64,000 nt of DNA. Source: Bacillota bacterium. Lineage in GTDB: Bacteria > Bacillota > Negativicutes > CTSoil-072. This document shows, in pieces, positions 15,933 to 24,768 of this stretch. Every line of letters begins with the position of its first letter. The first letter of the stretch is position 1. The translations under genes and the position numbers were made by a program. The notes under the pieces are model-generated. The model saw only the letters and a list, made by a program, of their open reading frames with translations. It did not search any database and was not told the DNA's origin. The stretch lies in NCBI GenBank assembly GCA_017889545.1, contig JAGFZV010000009.1, positions 1-64,000 of the forward strand, written 5' to 3'.

Positions 15933-16301
15933 TCATAATCGCATTGTTTTATTTTCAGTAAGTTCTTCGCACCCTATGCCGCTTTCTTTGTGTTTCTTTA
16001 ACTGCAACAAGTCCGCTTGACATTGTTGCAGCCTTGTCAAGTCTTCATGAAAGAGGGCATTCAAAAACGAAAATTTTTCAAGTATATTTCTATCAAGCCG
16101 GTAATATATCCATTGCGCTTTCTTTTCGCCGATAATCAATTTGGCATTTTTGAGTTTCGTCACATGGCGCGATGCGTTGGACTGGCTTAAATTCAGGATC
16201 ACTTCCAGTTCACATACGCACAAGGCTTCCTGCCTCAACAAGTTGATAATGCGAATTCTATTTTCATCTCCAAGTGCTTTGAGCACGTCCAAAAATTCCA
16301 T
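15933..16301 (-). CDS. arsR: ArsR-family arsenical repressor
   Basis: 122 residues. LKALGDENRIRIINLL and SQSNASRHVTKLKNAKLI form the winged helix; EALCVCELEVIL holds the As(III)-sensing CVC motif. First gene of the arsR-radical SAM-acr3 unit (21 bp to the next gene). Divergent from the marR-arsM unit across a 284-bp intergenic region that probably carries operators for both. Confidence 0.92.
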   Translation of the reverse strand: MEFLDVLKALGDENRIRIINLLRQEALCVCELEVILNLSQSNASRHVTKLKNAKLIIGEKKAQWIYYRLDRNILEKFSFLNALFHEDLTRLQQCQADLLQLKKHKESGIGCEELTENKTMRL

Positions 16302-16585
16302 AGCCTTTCCTCCTGCTTATCATTTTGAGTTTGTGTTTGTGTTTTTGTAAAAATTAAAAATGCTTTCAATATGATTATATGCAATTTTACTCATTTACGT
16401 CAATCGATTTCACGAACGAATATGCTATTGAATTGCATTTCCAAATTAGCATCTTTTTGTCTTTGATGCAGTTTCATGATTTACTATTTTTAACAAAAAA
16501 CAATTGCTTTGTGCAACTATTGTATGTTACATTAATAGTGGTGCACACAATCAAAGGAATATTATTTTACAAAAGGAGACATTGT

Positions 16586-17029
16586 ATGTCCGAATGTAAC
16601 CAAGCCAAAATGTTAAGAGAAAATTTGCGAGTATTAGTCCGTCAGCTGGGAGTTCTGGAACGCGAGGAAGCATCCTGCTGCGACATCACACTGAGTCAAT
16701 GCCATACGATTGTTGAAATTGGCAGAGCAGGAAGCATTTCCATCAACGCTCTTGCAGAAATTTTGAGACTTGATAAGAGCACAGTCAGCCGTTCCGTCGA
16801 CAAATTGGTAAATGACGAACTCATTGTGCGCGATACTAACCCGGATGATAGGCGCTACCTCACGCTGCATCTCAGTGAAAAAGGACAATCTCTGTTTGCA
16901 GAAGTGGAAGCCAGAATGGCTGTTTATTTTGAAAATGTGATTGACACGCTTCCCGCCGATAAACGCGAACAAGTTATTGAAAGCTTGCAATATCTGACAC
17001 AAGCACTGCCAGGATTCCGATGTTGCTGA
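16586..17029 (+). CDS. MarR-family regulator, Cys-rich, of the arsM unit
   Basis: 147 residues from ATG 16586 (AAAGGAG 8 nt before). Winged helix SINALAEILRLDKSTVSRSVDKLVNDELIVRD plus wing DPDDRRYLTLHLSEKG-type sequence. Three cysteine sites, ASCCDITLSQC near the N-terminus and FRCC at the end, are unusual for MarR and may bind As(III) or sense oxidation. The gene ends 26 bp before arsM, so it probably controls it. An imperfect inverted repeat around 16508-16552 is a candidate operator. Confidence 0.85.
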   Translation: MSECNQAKMLRENLRVLVRQLGVLEREEASCCDITLSQCHTIVEIGRAGSISINALAEILRLDKSTVSRSVDKLVNDELIVRDTNPDDRRYLTLHLSEKGQSLFAEVEARMAVYFENVIDTLPADKREQVIESLQYLTQALPGFRCC

Positions 17030-17055
17030 TAAACCAAAACGAAAGGAGAGTATTT

Positions 17056-17871
17056 ATGGATAAAGATCTTCGTGAACAGGTAATGAAAAAATATGCCATG
17101 GCCATCAAAACAAAATCAAGCTGCTGTGGCTCTTCCGTCTGTTGCGGTGAAAATCAGGAGGCGACGAAAGCAATCACCGGAAATTTGTATGAAGCAGCGG
17201 AAATAGAAGGTTTGCCAAAAGATCTTTTGGCTACCTCATTGGGCTGCGGCAACCCAACGGCGCTGGAAACTCTCCACGCCGGAGAAATTGTGCTGGATCT
17301 AGGCAGCGGAGCCGGTTTGGATGTCTTGCTTTCCGCCAAAAGAGTTGCCCCATCCGGAAAAGCATATGGGCTGGACATGACGGACGAAATGTTGGCGGAA
17401 GCGAATTCCAATAAAGAAAAATCCGGACTTGCTAACGTAGAATTTCTAAAAGGCCATATTGAAGATATTCCATTGCCTGAGTCTTCTGTTGATGTCGTGA
17501 TCTCTAATTGCGTGATTAATCTGTCGGCAGACAAAGATCAGGTTTTTCGTGAAATCTTTCGGGTTCTAAAACCCGGCGGAAGGCTTGCAGTATCCGATAT
17601 TGTAACAACCAAGCCGTTACCCGCCAAAATTCAAAATGATCTGTTAGCGTGGTCCGGCTGCATTGCCGGGGCATTAACCGAACAAGAATATCAGAATAAA
17701 CTGTCTAAAACCGGCTTTACGGATATCGAAATCATCTTCACCAGAGTGTATGACTTGACCAGTTCAACAGCACAAAAAATTGTCGCTGCGATGACGGAGA
17801 ACGAGCTGAAGGAATTTAACGGCTCATTGGTCAGCGCATTCGTACGGGCAAAAAAACCGACTTCCACCTAA
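17056..17871 (+). CDS. arsM: Arsenite methyltransferase
   Basis: 271 residues. SAM motif VLDLGSGAGLDVLL; the conserved As(III)-binding cysteines appear in SLGCGNP, ISNCVINL and WSGCIAGAL, and an N-terminal SSCCGSSVCCG tract is typical of the family. It methylates arsenite stepwise with SAM to mono-, di- and trimethyl species in the cytoplasm. AAAGGAG precedes ATG 17056. Co-transcribed with marR. Confidence 0.95.
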   Translation: MDKDLREQVMKKYAMAIKTKSSCCGSSVCCGENQEATKAITGNLYEAAEIEGLPKDLLATSLGCGNPTALETLHAGEIVLDLGSGAGLDVLLSAKRVAPSGKAYGLDMTDEMLAEANSNKEKSGLANVEFLKGHIEDIPLPESSVDVVISNCVINLSADKDQVFREIFRVLKPGGRLAVSDIVTTKPLPAKIQNDLLAWSGCIAGALTEQEYQNKLSKTGFTDIEIIFTRVYDLTSSTAQKIVAAMTENELKEFNGSLVSAFVRAKKPTST

Positions 17872-17890
17872 CAAACTGTGTGGAAGTCGT
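17858..17890 (+). terminator. Hairpin over the arsM stop codon
   Basis: CGACTTCCAC pairs with GTGGAAGTCG; the 10-bp stem includes the arsM stop. There is no good T-run, so termination is only probable. Confidence 0.45.
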
Positions 17891-17982
17891 AAAAGTTATC
17901 TTATATTTTTTCTTGCAATCGTATAATATGGATTGGGTATTTTCAGGTAAAAAACAGAAATATTTTGCAGGAGTGATAAAGC

Positions 17983-18645
17983 GTGTACTTTGAAGGCAAA
18001 GATGAGTTTCTTGAAGAACGAATGGCGAAATATGATCAATGGATCGAAGAGGGAAAAGTCCCGACTTCCTCAAAAGTAGTTCCTGTAGTGGAAGCGCTGT
18101 CAGGGCTTCAATGGATATTGCCAACCCAGCAAGCTGTAGAGGTTATCCGCAATATGCGGTCTTTTGCTTTGGCAAATTGTGGATGCCGGGAGCGTTACCA
18201 ACGCTGTGACAATCCTCTGGAAGTGTGTATTTTTACCAATGACATTGCGGATCAATATGTAAAAGATGGAAAGGGACGCTATATCACTCTCGAAGAAGCC
18301 AAGGATGTACTGAAAAAAGCGCACGAACACGGTTTGGTGCATCTGACTTTTTATAATCCCGACCAATTTGTTTATGCACTTTGCAGTTGCTGCGAGTGTT
18401 GTTGTCACGATTTGCAATTCATGAAGAAATATCAGCGACCTGATCTCATTGCTCATGCAGATTACGTTGCAGAGGTCGATGCGGATGCCTGTGTACAATG
18501 TGGTGCTTGTATTGACCGCTGTGTTTTCGATGCGCAGAAAAAAGAAGACGAAAAGGTCGTATTCTACCAAAATAAATGCTATGGCTGCGGCTTATGCGTG
18601 ACTACCTGTCCAACAAACGCCATAAAAATGATACTTCGTAAATAA
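17983..18645 (+). CDS. Polycysteine 4Fe-4S ferredoxin-type protein
   Basis: 220 residues from GTG 17983 (CAGGAGTG upstream). The N-terminal half has NCGCRERYQRCDNPLEVC and LCSCCECCCHDLQF, a dense Cys array likely binding an additional metal centre. The C-terminal half is a standard 2[4Fe-4S] ferredoxin domain: CVQCGACIDRCVF and CYGCGLCVTTCPTNAI. Lies about 110 bp after arsM on the same strand. Reductive role in arsenic or other redox metabolism is only suggested by place. Confidence 0.8.
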   Translation: MYFEGKDEFLEERMAKYDQWIEEGKVPTSSKVVPVVEALSGLQWILPTQQAVEVIRNMRSFALANCGCRERYQRCDNPLEVCIFTNDIADQYVKDGKGRYITLEEAKDVLKKAHEHGLVHLTFYNPDQFVYALCSCCECCCHDLQFMKKYQRPDLIAHADYVAEVDADACVQCGACIDRCVFDAQKKEDEKVVFYQNKCYGCGLCVTTCPTNAIKMILRK

Positions 18646-18652
18646 TGCTGAA

Positions 18653-18800
18653 ATGGGGACGTTCCTTACGACCCCACTTCAGCATGCAATAGCGAATTGT
18701 AAACAGGGACAAAGAGGGACGCAGGGACAAAAGGGGACAAATAGGGACGAGGGGACAAATAGGGACGTGGGGACAAATAGGGACGTTCCTTTTTCGTCAA
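18653..18800. repeat. REP-type repeat cluster next to the RAYT gene
   Basis: Begins and ends with GGGACGTTCCTT elements; between them GGGGACAAATAGGGACG occurs three times in tandem (about 18735-18790) after looser copies. Such GGGAC repeats beside a Y1 transposase are typical of REP elements mobilised by RAYTs. Not a CRISPR: units have no unique spacers. Confidence 0.75.
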
Positions 18801-19537
18801 CTTTTCCCTATAACACCTCGAGAAATACCGGTCACTCTTTCAATTTGCCGAATGGATAAGCCTGCTTCTTTTAACTTTCTCAGCATAGAATCTCTCTCAG
18901 CTTTTCCCCATTTGCCAATCTCGTGCGGTTCGCTCCCATTAGTATGAAACATTATCCTGCGCCGTATTTCCTCATCGTTCACGCTGAGTTTTCCTGAAAC
19001 CTCAAAAACGTCATTTTCCTGTACTTGATGTAAACGTATCCATTCTTCACGATCAATCAATCCTAGCGTAAACGCAGTATCCACCAAACCTCCACCGAAG
19101 AGATATTCTCGATAACTACTAAAAAAGTACTCGTCTAGATTATTCACTAGCCCAGCTTTTAGTGGATTTTGATGAATATAGCGCTGCAAGGGGATAAAGT
19201 ATTCATCCGCTTCGACTGGTACACTCTTATACCGACTCGCAATCAATGCGCCACTACGTTGATATTTTCGATTAAAATACATTGCATATTTAGTCAATAA
19301 CCGTTTCATAATCAACGATATATCTCCCAAACATTTTTCTCTGAGTAAAAGATGAACATGATTGCTCATTAAACAATAGGCATGCACTTCAAAAACAAGG
19401 CTGCCTTTCAAGTACTGCAAATCCTTTAAAAAGTAGGTATAATCACTTTCATTCTCAAAAATGTGTTGATGATTAATCCCTCTAAAGACCACATGATAAA
19501 AGCCACTGCTGCTTAATTGCCTTGCTTGCCTTCCCAT
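18797..19537 (-). mobile_element. REP-associated tyrosine transposase (RAYT)
   Basis: 246 residues of the Y1/HUH transposase family. SNHVHLLL holds the HUH metal-binding pair; YIHQNPLKAGLV follows with the usual catalytic-Tyr region. The C-terminus, SIRQIERVTGISRGVIGK, is a helix-turn-helix. Flanked on both sides by GGGACGTTCC/GGAACGTCCC repeats (18780-18795 and 19575-19600), which are its likely substrates. AGGTGATT lies before the ATG. The gene is intact, in contrast to the deleted copy near 24.4 kb. Confidence 0.92.
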
Positions 19538-19574
19538 TCACAATCACCTCTATTTAAGTATAACAAATTAGTGC

Positions 19575-19600
19575 CAAAAAAGGAACGTCCCCTATCGTCC
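19575..19600. repeat. REP element flanking the RAYT
   Basis: AAAAAAGGAACGTCCCCTATCG: inverse of the repeat at 18780, marking the other end of the RAYT unit. Confidence 0.65.
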
Positions 19601-19724
19601 ACGCTGTTCAATCGTTTCTATTATGCCATTTAGTTATAGGCTGCATTCGAAGCGTATATTGGACGAACAATCAGGAAATGGTTAATATGAAGACAAAGAG
19701 TTAGAAAAGGTGGCGATAGAATAA

Positions 19725-19871
19725 ATGGAAGCTGGATTTATCTGGACTGCATTCAGGCAGAATGCAAACGAAACAAATCTTTTTATGGCAAGCGACAAAA
19801 TCGCTTACGGCGCGAGCACCCTTAGTATTGTTCTGGGCATCGCTTTATTATCACAGCTATTCACCGCGTAA
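19725..19871 (+). CDS. Possible small single-pass membrane protein (48 aa)
   Basis: ATG to TAA, 48 residues, MEAGFIWTAFRQNANE... followed by a hydrophobic helix STLSIVLGIALLSQLF. A purine-rich AAAAGGTGG stands 11 nt upstream, slightly far, and a strong terminator follows 34 bp downstream. I know no family for it. The terminator and the membrane helix support it being a real transcript. Confidence 0.4.
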   Translation: MEAGFIWTAFRQNANETNLFMASDKIAYGASTLSIVLGIALLSQLFTA

Positions 19872-19904
19872 AACCAGTGCAATGTGCCAGAATACTGGCT
19901 GATA

Positions 19905-19960
19905 AGCACACAAAAATGCAGATCACCTTAACTAACAGGTGATCTGCATTTTTGTGTGCT
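19905..19960. terminator. Bidirectional terminator, 24-bp perfect stem
   Basis: AGCACACAAAAATGCAGATC... and its exact complement enclose the loop TAACTAAC. It serves the small plus-strand ORF and the convergent LysR gene. Confidence 0.85.
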
Positions 19961-19964
19961 CTTT

Positions 19965-20873
19965 TTATTCGTTTATTTGAAGTGAAGAATCAACTAAATT
20001 CTTTTTTAAATACGCCAATAATTCCTGGGCTGCATGCGATAAGTACCGCCCCTTCTTCCATGCAATCGCTAATTGCAAATACAAATCCTGATCGGTTACT
20101 GGAAGAGAAATAACCATACTTTTCTCAAGCCCGCTACAAATAGTACTTGGCAAGAAAGCCACACCCAAGCCAGCTGCAACAGTCTGAATCATAAGCTCGC
20201 GCTGAGAAGTTTTAAAAATAACGTGAGGATTAAATCCTGCATGTTGAAATCTTTCCGTGATTGTATCATGTAAAACAAAATCGTTGCTGTATAATACAAG
20301 ACGTTCGTCCTTTAGATCGTCATAATTGATTTTCGTTTGCTTGGCCAGCCTATGCGCCGGATGCATAACGATTCTTAATGGTTCTTGTGCGAATGTAATC
20401 ATTTCATAAGTTTCGGCATTTTCAACCGGCACACGTATTACGCCCACATCCAACAGGCCATCGCGAATAGCAACTTCAATCTTTTTCGAACCAAACTCGT
20501 ATAAATTAATCTCAATATTCGGGTATTCTTTTTTAAAAGCTCCAATCAAATGAGTCAAAACCGTTATGCCGGTTATCGGGGGAAACCCGACATGGACTTT
20601 TCCAGTACGCAGCTTTGAAACACTCTCTACTTGGGCGGTTATATTTTGAAACGATGAAACGATTTGTTGAGCTTGCTCAAGGATTGCTTCGCCATGATCG
20701 GTCAACTCAACCGATTTTGTGTTGCGATAAAGCAGCACAACGCCTAGCTCATTCTCTAATTCCTTGATGGCTTTGCTGATTGAAGGCTGGGAAACATAGA
20801 GCATTTCGGCAGCCTTGCTAAAACTTTTTTGTCTTGCAACTTCAATAAAATATTCTAAGTGCCTTACATCCAT
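19965..20873 (-). CDS. LysR-family transcriptional regulator
   Basis: 302 residues from ATG 20873. N-terminal helix-turn-helix SFSKAAEMLYVSQPSISKAIKELENELGVVLLYR; residues about 90-300 form the substrate-binding domain (KVHVGFPPITGITVLTHLIGAFKKEYP). An upstream in-frame GTG lies too close to AAGGAAC to be the start. Probably regulates the neighbouring metallo-hydrolase gene on the same strand or a distant target. Ligand unknown. Confidence 0.9.
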   Translation of the reverse strand: MDVRHLEYFIEVARQKSFSKAAEMLYVSQPSISKAIKELENELGVVLLYRNTKSVELTDHGEAILEQAQQIVSSFQNITAQVESVSKLRTGKVHVGFPPITGITVLTHLIGAFKKEYPNIEINLYEFGSKKIEVAIRDGLLDVGVIRVPVENAETYEMITFAQEPLRIVMHPAHRLAKQTKINYDDLKDERLVLYSNDFVLHDTITERFQHAGFNPHVIFKTSQRELMIQTVAAGLGVAFLPSTICSGLEKSMVISLPVTDQDLYLQLAIAWKKGRYLSHAAQELLAYLKKNLVDSSLQINE

Positions 20874-20980
20874 ATGTCGCACGTTCCTTTCGCAATTGGT
20901 TCGGAAATTTAACGGACTTCAAATCGTCCATCGTAACACAAACTCGCTTCCAATTAAATCAACTGTTCTCCACCCGACCC

Positions 20981-21967
20981 CTATTCCGATGTCGGGAAAT
21001 CCAGCGGCAAGAAAATATATCCGTCGTCGTCATTAGTCTGCACATGTCCGAGACCAGGAAATGCGAGATGGGCTCCGCCAATAAGCCAATTATTTTCCGC
21101 CGCTTCGGCCAAAAATTGTTGACGTGTTTTCGCGGCTTCGGCTTTATCGCTGTCGTAAGAAATTGTCACGGTAGGATCTTCGAACTGCACTGCTGCAACG
21201 TGAATGATGTCCCCACATAGAACGACTATACTTCCTTTGCTCTCAATAAAATACGCTGTATGCCCGGGGGTATGTCCGAATAATTCTTTGGCTCTAAGAC
21301 CTGGAGCCAAAGAGACATTTTCGTCAAATGTCTTAAACTTGCCTGCAATCATATATGGGGTAACCGCTGTTTTTACCGCTTGAAAAGTTCGCCTTACATC
21401 AACTGGAGCTTCATTACGGTTACTGTCGCTCAACCAATATTCGGCTTCGCGCTTATTGGCGTATACTGTTGCATTCGGGAACACTGGCTGCGCGCCTGAT
21501 ACCAGTCCTCCGACATGATCTCCATGCATGTGCGTGAGGTAAACTTCATCAATTTGCTCAGGTTTGTAGCCAGCGGCACGCAAATGATGAATCACATTTC
21601 CCATGGTCGGACTGCCCATTGTTCCGTTGCCGGTATCAATCAGCACCAATTTGGCTCCCATGTTAATAAGATACGCATTAACCGTAGTTTCGATTTGCTC
21701 CTCGGGATAAGCGCGCATTAATATGTCTTTGATTCTTTCCTTGTCACCTTGCAACAATTGCAATTGCTGATCGAGCAGTCGCTTATTGGCGCCGTCAGAC
21801 AATACGGTGACTTCAAAATCTCCCACCATCATTCGATACCCCTCCTTTAACTCCGCTGGGGCCTCTGCGCAAAAGGCATTATTAAGCATTACAGTGCAAA
21901 TCAGGAAAGTTAGGCCAAAAAAGATCGTGGAAAATTTTGAAGACATGCGGCCGTATAAAATTTTCAC
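20981..21967 (-). CDS. Exported metallo-beta-lactamase-fold hydrolase
   Basis: 328 residues from GTG 21967 (AAGGAGTGG upstream). N-terminal signal peptide (FSTIFFGLTFLICTVMLNNAFCA; a lipobox-like C near cleavage is not convincing). Zinc ligands THMHGDHVGG, GHTPGHTAYFI and GDIIHV. Closest in form to periplasmic MBL-fold lactonase/hydrolases. Gram-negative-type envelope of Negativicutes would place it in the periplasm. Substrate unknown. About 110 bp before the LysR gene. Confidence 0.85.
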   Translation of the reverse strand: MKILYGRMSSKFSTIFFGLTFLICTVMLNNAFCAEAPAELKEGYRMMVGDFEVTVLSDGANKRLLDQQLQLLQGDKERIKDILMRAYPEEQIETTVNAYLINMGAKLVLIDTGNGTMGSPTMGNVIHHLRAAGYKPEQIDEVYLTHMHGDHVGGLVSGAQPVFPNATVYANKREAEYWLSDSNRNEAPVDVRRTFQAVKTAVTPYMIAGKFKTFDENVSLAPGLRAKELFGHTPGHTAYFIESKGSIVVLCGDIIHVAAVQFEDPTVTISYDSDKAEAAKTRQQFLAEAAENNWLIGGAHLAFPGLGHVQTNDDDGYIFLPLDFPTSE

Positions 21968-22224
21968 GCAAACACCACTCCTTTTTGTGTTTTTTCGTTG
22001 CTTCCTTTAATATACCAACACGTCTTTTAACTATTTTGTATCATCTTTATTGTTTCTCTTTCAAATATTTTTTTCCTACCAGTCAAGCTTGGCATGCACT
22101 TCATTTATCGGGAAAAACTCACTTGTAACTCACTAACGGCTGGTGTTGCTTTAATAAATTCTATCTGCTATCATACAATCTGTAACGAAAACACAAAACT
22201 ATATGATGAAATCGGAGGAAGACA

Positions 22225-23289
22225 ATGGGCCAAAATCACACATTGGATGAAAAAGAGCCCAAACATCAGCGGCGTATCCGCTATAAAGGCACTCACCCTA
22301 AGAATTTTAAAGAAAAATACAAGGAACTGCAGCCAGAGCAATACGCTGATGCCGTGGCAAAGATTATTCAGAAGGGCAGTACACCTGCCGGTATGCATCT
22401 TCCCATTTGCGTGAAAGAAATATTAGAATTGCTCCAAATCGCACCAGGACAAACCGGATTAGATGCCACACTGGGTTATGGCGGCCATACTTTAGAGATG
22501 CTGAAATGTTTAAATTCAAAGGGGCGCTTGTATGCAATTGATGTAGATCCTCTTGAACTACCGCGCACCAAAGATCGTTTAGAGCGTTTAGGTTATGGTT
22601 CCGACATTTTAGAGATCAAACAAATGAACTTTTCCCAAATAGATCAAATCGCTGCCGAAGCAGGGTCATTCGATTTTGTATTGGCAGATTTAGGTGTTTC
22701 TTCCATGCAAATAGACAATCCGGAAAGAGGGTTTTCATTTAAATTTGAAGGTCCGTTGGACTTACGGCTTAATCCGCATATAGGTTATTCTGCAGCAAGC
22801 CTTTTAAAAAAAATAAAATTAGATGAATTACAGGATATCTTGATAGAAAATGCTGACGAGCCGCATTCCGGACCAATCGCCCGCGCCATTATTTCCAACA
22901 TAAAAAAAGGAATTGCACTATCGACAACAACTGAGCTTCAAAACATCATCAAAGATGCGCTAAAATTTGTTCCAAAAATCAGTAAAGATGAGATTAAAAA
23001 ATCTTGTCAACGCACCTTTCAAGCATTGCGAATTGAGGTCAATAAGGAGTTCAAAGTGTTAGATGAATTTTTAGAAAAACTTCCTAATGTCATGGCTTCG
23101 GGTGGACGCATTGCCATAATTTCATTTCATTCAGGCGAAGATCGTCGCGTTAAAAAGTCGTTTAAACACTTTTTGCGTGCAGGCGTTTATCGTGAAATAG
23201 CACCCGATCCCATTCGACCATCAGCGGAAGAATGTCATGTCAATAGTCGTGCGCGTTCTGCCAAATTGCGTTGGGCAATCAAATCATAA
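22225..23289 (+). CDS. RsmH-like 16S rRNA m4C1402 methyltransferase paralogue
   Basis: 354 residues, about 40 longer than usual RsmH because of a charged N-terminal extension (EPKHQRRIRYKGTHPKNFKEKYK). Core motifs: GLDATLGYGGHTLEML, ADLGVSSMQIDNPERGFSF, CQRTFQALRIEVN, IISFHSGEDRRVKK, SRARSAKLRW. The gene stands alone with its own terminator instead of in a cell-division (dcw) cluster with ftsL and pbp, suggesting a second copy with another target. CGGAGGAAG precedes the ATG. Confidence 0.85.
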   Translation: MGQNHTLDEKEPKHQRRIRYKGTHPKNFKEKYKELQPEQYADAVAKIIQKGSTPAGMHLPICVKEILELLQIAPGQTGLDATLGYGGHTLEMLKCLNSKGRLYAIDVDPLELPRTKDRLERLGYGSDILEIKQMNFSQIDQIAAEAGSFDFVLADLGVSSMQIDNPERGFSFKFEGPLDLRLNPHIGYSAASLLKKIKLDELQDILIENADEPHSGPIARAIISNIKKGIALSTTTELQNIIKDALKFVPKISKDEIKKSCQRTFQALRIEVNKEFKVLDEFLEKLPNVMASGGRIAIISFHSGEDRRVKKSFKHFLRAGVYREIAPDPIRPSAEECHVNSRARSAKLRWAIKS

Positions 23290-23334
23290 AGTGTAAAATC
23301 CAACACTTCGCTGCGGTTCTGCCAAATAACCTAC

Positions 23335-23382
23335 GATAAAAACAGCTATTTGTCCATCAATAGACAAATAGCTGTTTTTATC
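23335..23382 (+). terminator. Terminator of the RsmH-like gene
   Basis: GATAAAAACAGCTATTTGTC and its complement form a 20-bp stem ending in a T-run. Confidence 0.85.
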
Positions 23383-23477
23383 GGCCACCGAGTGCAAAGG
23401 ATAAAATGATCGTGTTGTCACGATATGCGCTGGCTATTCTTTCTGTTTCAATTTTGTTCAGATGTATTTCATTCATT

Positions 23478-24317
23478 TTACAATGAATGAAATACATCTG
23501 CCGCAATAATTTTAAAAACTTTTTCGTCTTCATTCGGGTTTAGTATTCTAACAGAAACTTCCGGTGAACCTTCCTGCGGAATTTTCACCGCCCATACTGC
23601 CATTGTCCTGGTTTTTGCCGGTTCACTCCCGGTTCTGAAGATACTGTTATCCGGACCATCATTCCGATCATTGCTATAGGAAATAAAATTGTCAAAATCA
23701 TAAGGCGTTGTTGCCGTGCTTACCAGTTGACCGATACGGTCATATCGTTTTTGACTGCTTTCACCTATTACACGGTTTAAATCCAGCATTTCATCATAAA
23801 CATAATGATTAGTGTGGTAGATAACAGCATTTTCTTTTTCTTCAACAAAAAATTTGCCTTCCGGTCCAATTTCTATTGCCGCCACTTTGTTTTTGTCGGC
23901 CAGCATCAAAATTTCCGGACCAATAAACAAGTCCGTTCTAGCGATCGCCTCATCTACACTACCGCATTCTTTCAGTAACTTCACCAACAAACCACCCGTA
24001 TGCGGCATTGCTTCTCTTTCTTTCGAAGGAATACTTCCCGCCGATGCACTTACCACCACCAAGCCGTTTTCATTGATTCCGGCCTTCATCCCTGCGTGTT
24101 TTCCCTCCGCGTAAAGTCCAAAATAACGATAACCTATTTTAGGTGACACCAATTTGATAAACTGATATTGATTGGGCGCCCAATCGCGATTTTTCACTAT
24201 CAGACTGCCACCGCCATTCACCACCGATCCATTTGAGGCCCATAATGTACAAGCCTGAACCGGTATTGAAACAAACAGTACCATCATTAGAGATAACCAT
24301 GCCAATAATCGTTTCAT
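23478..24317 (-). CDS. Exported Ntn hydrolase, C45/penicillin-V-acylase-like
   Basis: 279 residues from ATG 24317. Signal peptide LLAWLSLMMVLFVSIPVQA is followed directly by CTLWASN; this Cys would become the N-terminal nucleophile after cleavage, as in C45/linear amide hydrolases. Further family signs: SLIVKNRDWAPNQ, KAGINENGLVVVSAS, YHTNHYV. It would cleave a small amide outside the cytoplasm. Its upstream region runs into a REP/RAYT remnant, so its promoter may be supplied or altered by that element. Confidence 0.82.
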   Translation of the reverse strand: MKRLLAWLSLMMVLFVSIPVQACTLWASNGSVVNGGGSLIVKNRDWAPNQYQFIKLVSPKIGYRYFGLYAEGKHAGMKAGINENGLVVVSASAGSIPSKEREAMPHTGGLLVKLLKECGSVDEAIARTDLFIGPEILMLADKNKVAAIEIGPEGKFFVEEKENAVIYHTNHYVYDEMLDLNRVIGESSQKRYDRIGQLVSTATTPYDFDNFISYSNDRNDGPDNSIFRTGSEPAKTRTMAVWAVKIPQEGSPEVSVRILNPNEDEKVFKIIAADVFHSL

Positions 24318-24371
24318 CAAGATCAGCCCCCATAACACATTATAGCCAGCGTTCATGACAAACAGCATGAC

Positions 24372-24750
24372 AAACAGGGACGTTCCTTTTTCGTCAACCT
24401 TTCCCTTCAACGTCTCGAGAAATACCAATCACTCTTTCAATTTGCCGAAGGGATAATCCTGCTTCTTTTAACTTTCTCAACATAGAATATCTCTCAATTT
24501 TTCCCCATTTACCAATCTCGTGCGGTTCGCTCCCATTAGTATGAAACATAACCCAAAGTACTGCAAAGTCTTCAAAAAATAGGTATAATCACTTTCATTC
24601 TCAAAAATGTGTTGATGATTAATCCCTCTAAAGACCACATGATAAAATCCACTGCTGCTTAATTGCCTTGCTTGCCTTCCCATTCATCGTCACTTCTAAA
24701 TTCGTGTATATCAAATAGGTGTCAAAAAAGGAACGTCCCTTTTGTCCATT
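24372..24750 (-). mobile_element. Internally deleted RAYT element (non-autonomous)
   Basis: Nearly identical to both ends of the RAYT at 18.8-19.5 kb, but the middle is gone. The outer 5' part codes MGRQARQLSSSGFYHVVFRG..., then the sequence jumps at AAGTACTGCAAA to the 3' part with SLRQIERVIGISRD. About 500 bp, including the HUH motif, is missing. Flanking REP repeats (24372-24396, 24722-24747) are kept. It would need the intact RAYT to move. Confidence 0.82.
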
Positions 24751-24768
24751 TGGTATATAGTAAAATTT

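Noticed and set aside
16508-16552. Inverted repeat between arsR and marR as a defined operator
   Set aside because: Arms are interrupted (TGTGCA--ACTATT against TGTGCACCACTATT); too imperfect to list as a site, mentioned only as a candidate.
18700-18795. Short direct repeats resembling a CRISPR array
   Set aside because: Units of about 18 bp follow each other without unique spacers of constant length, no cas genes are near, and the sequence matches REP elements beside the RAYT.
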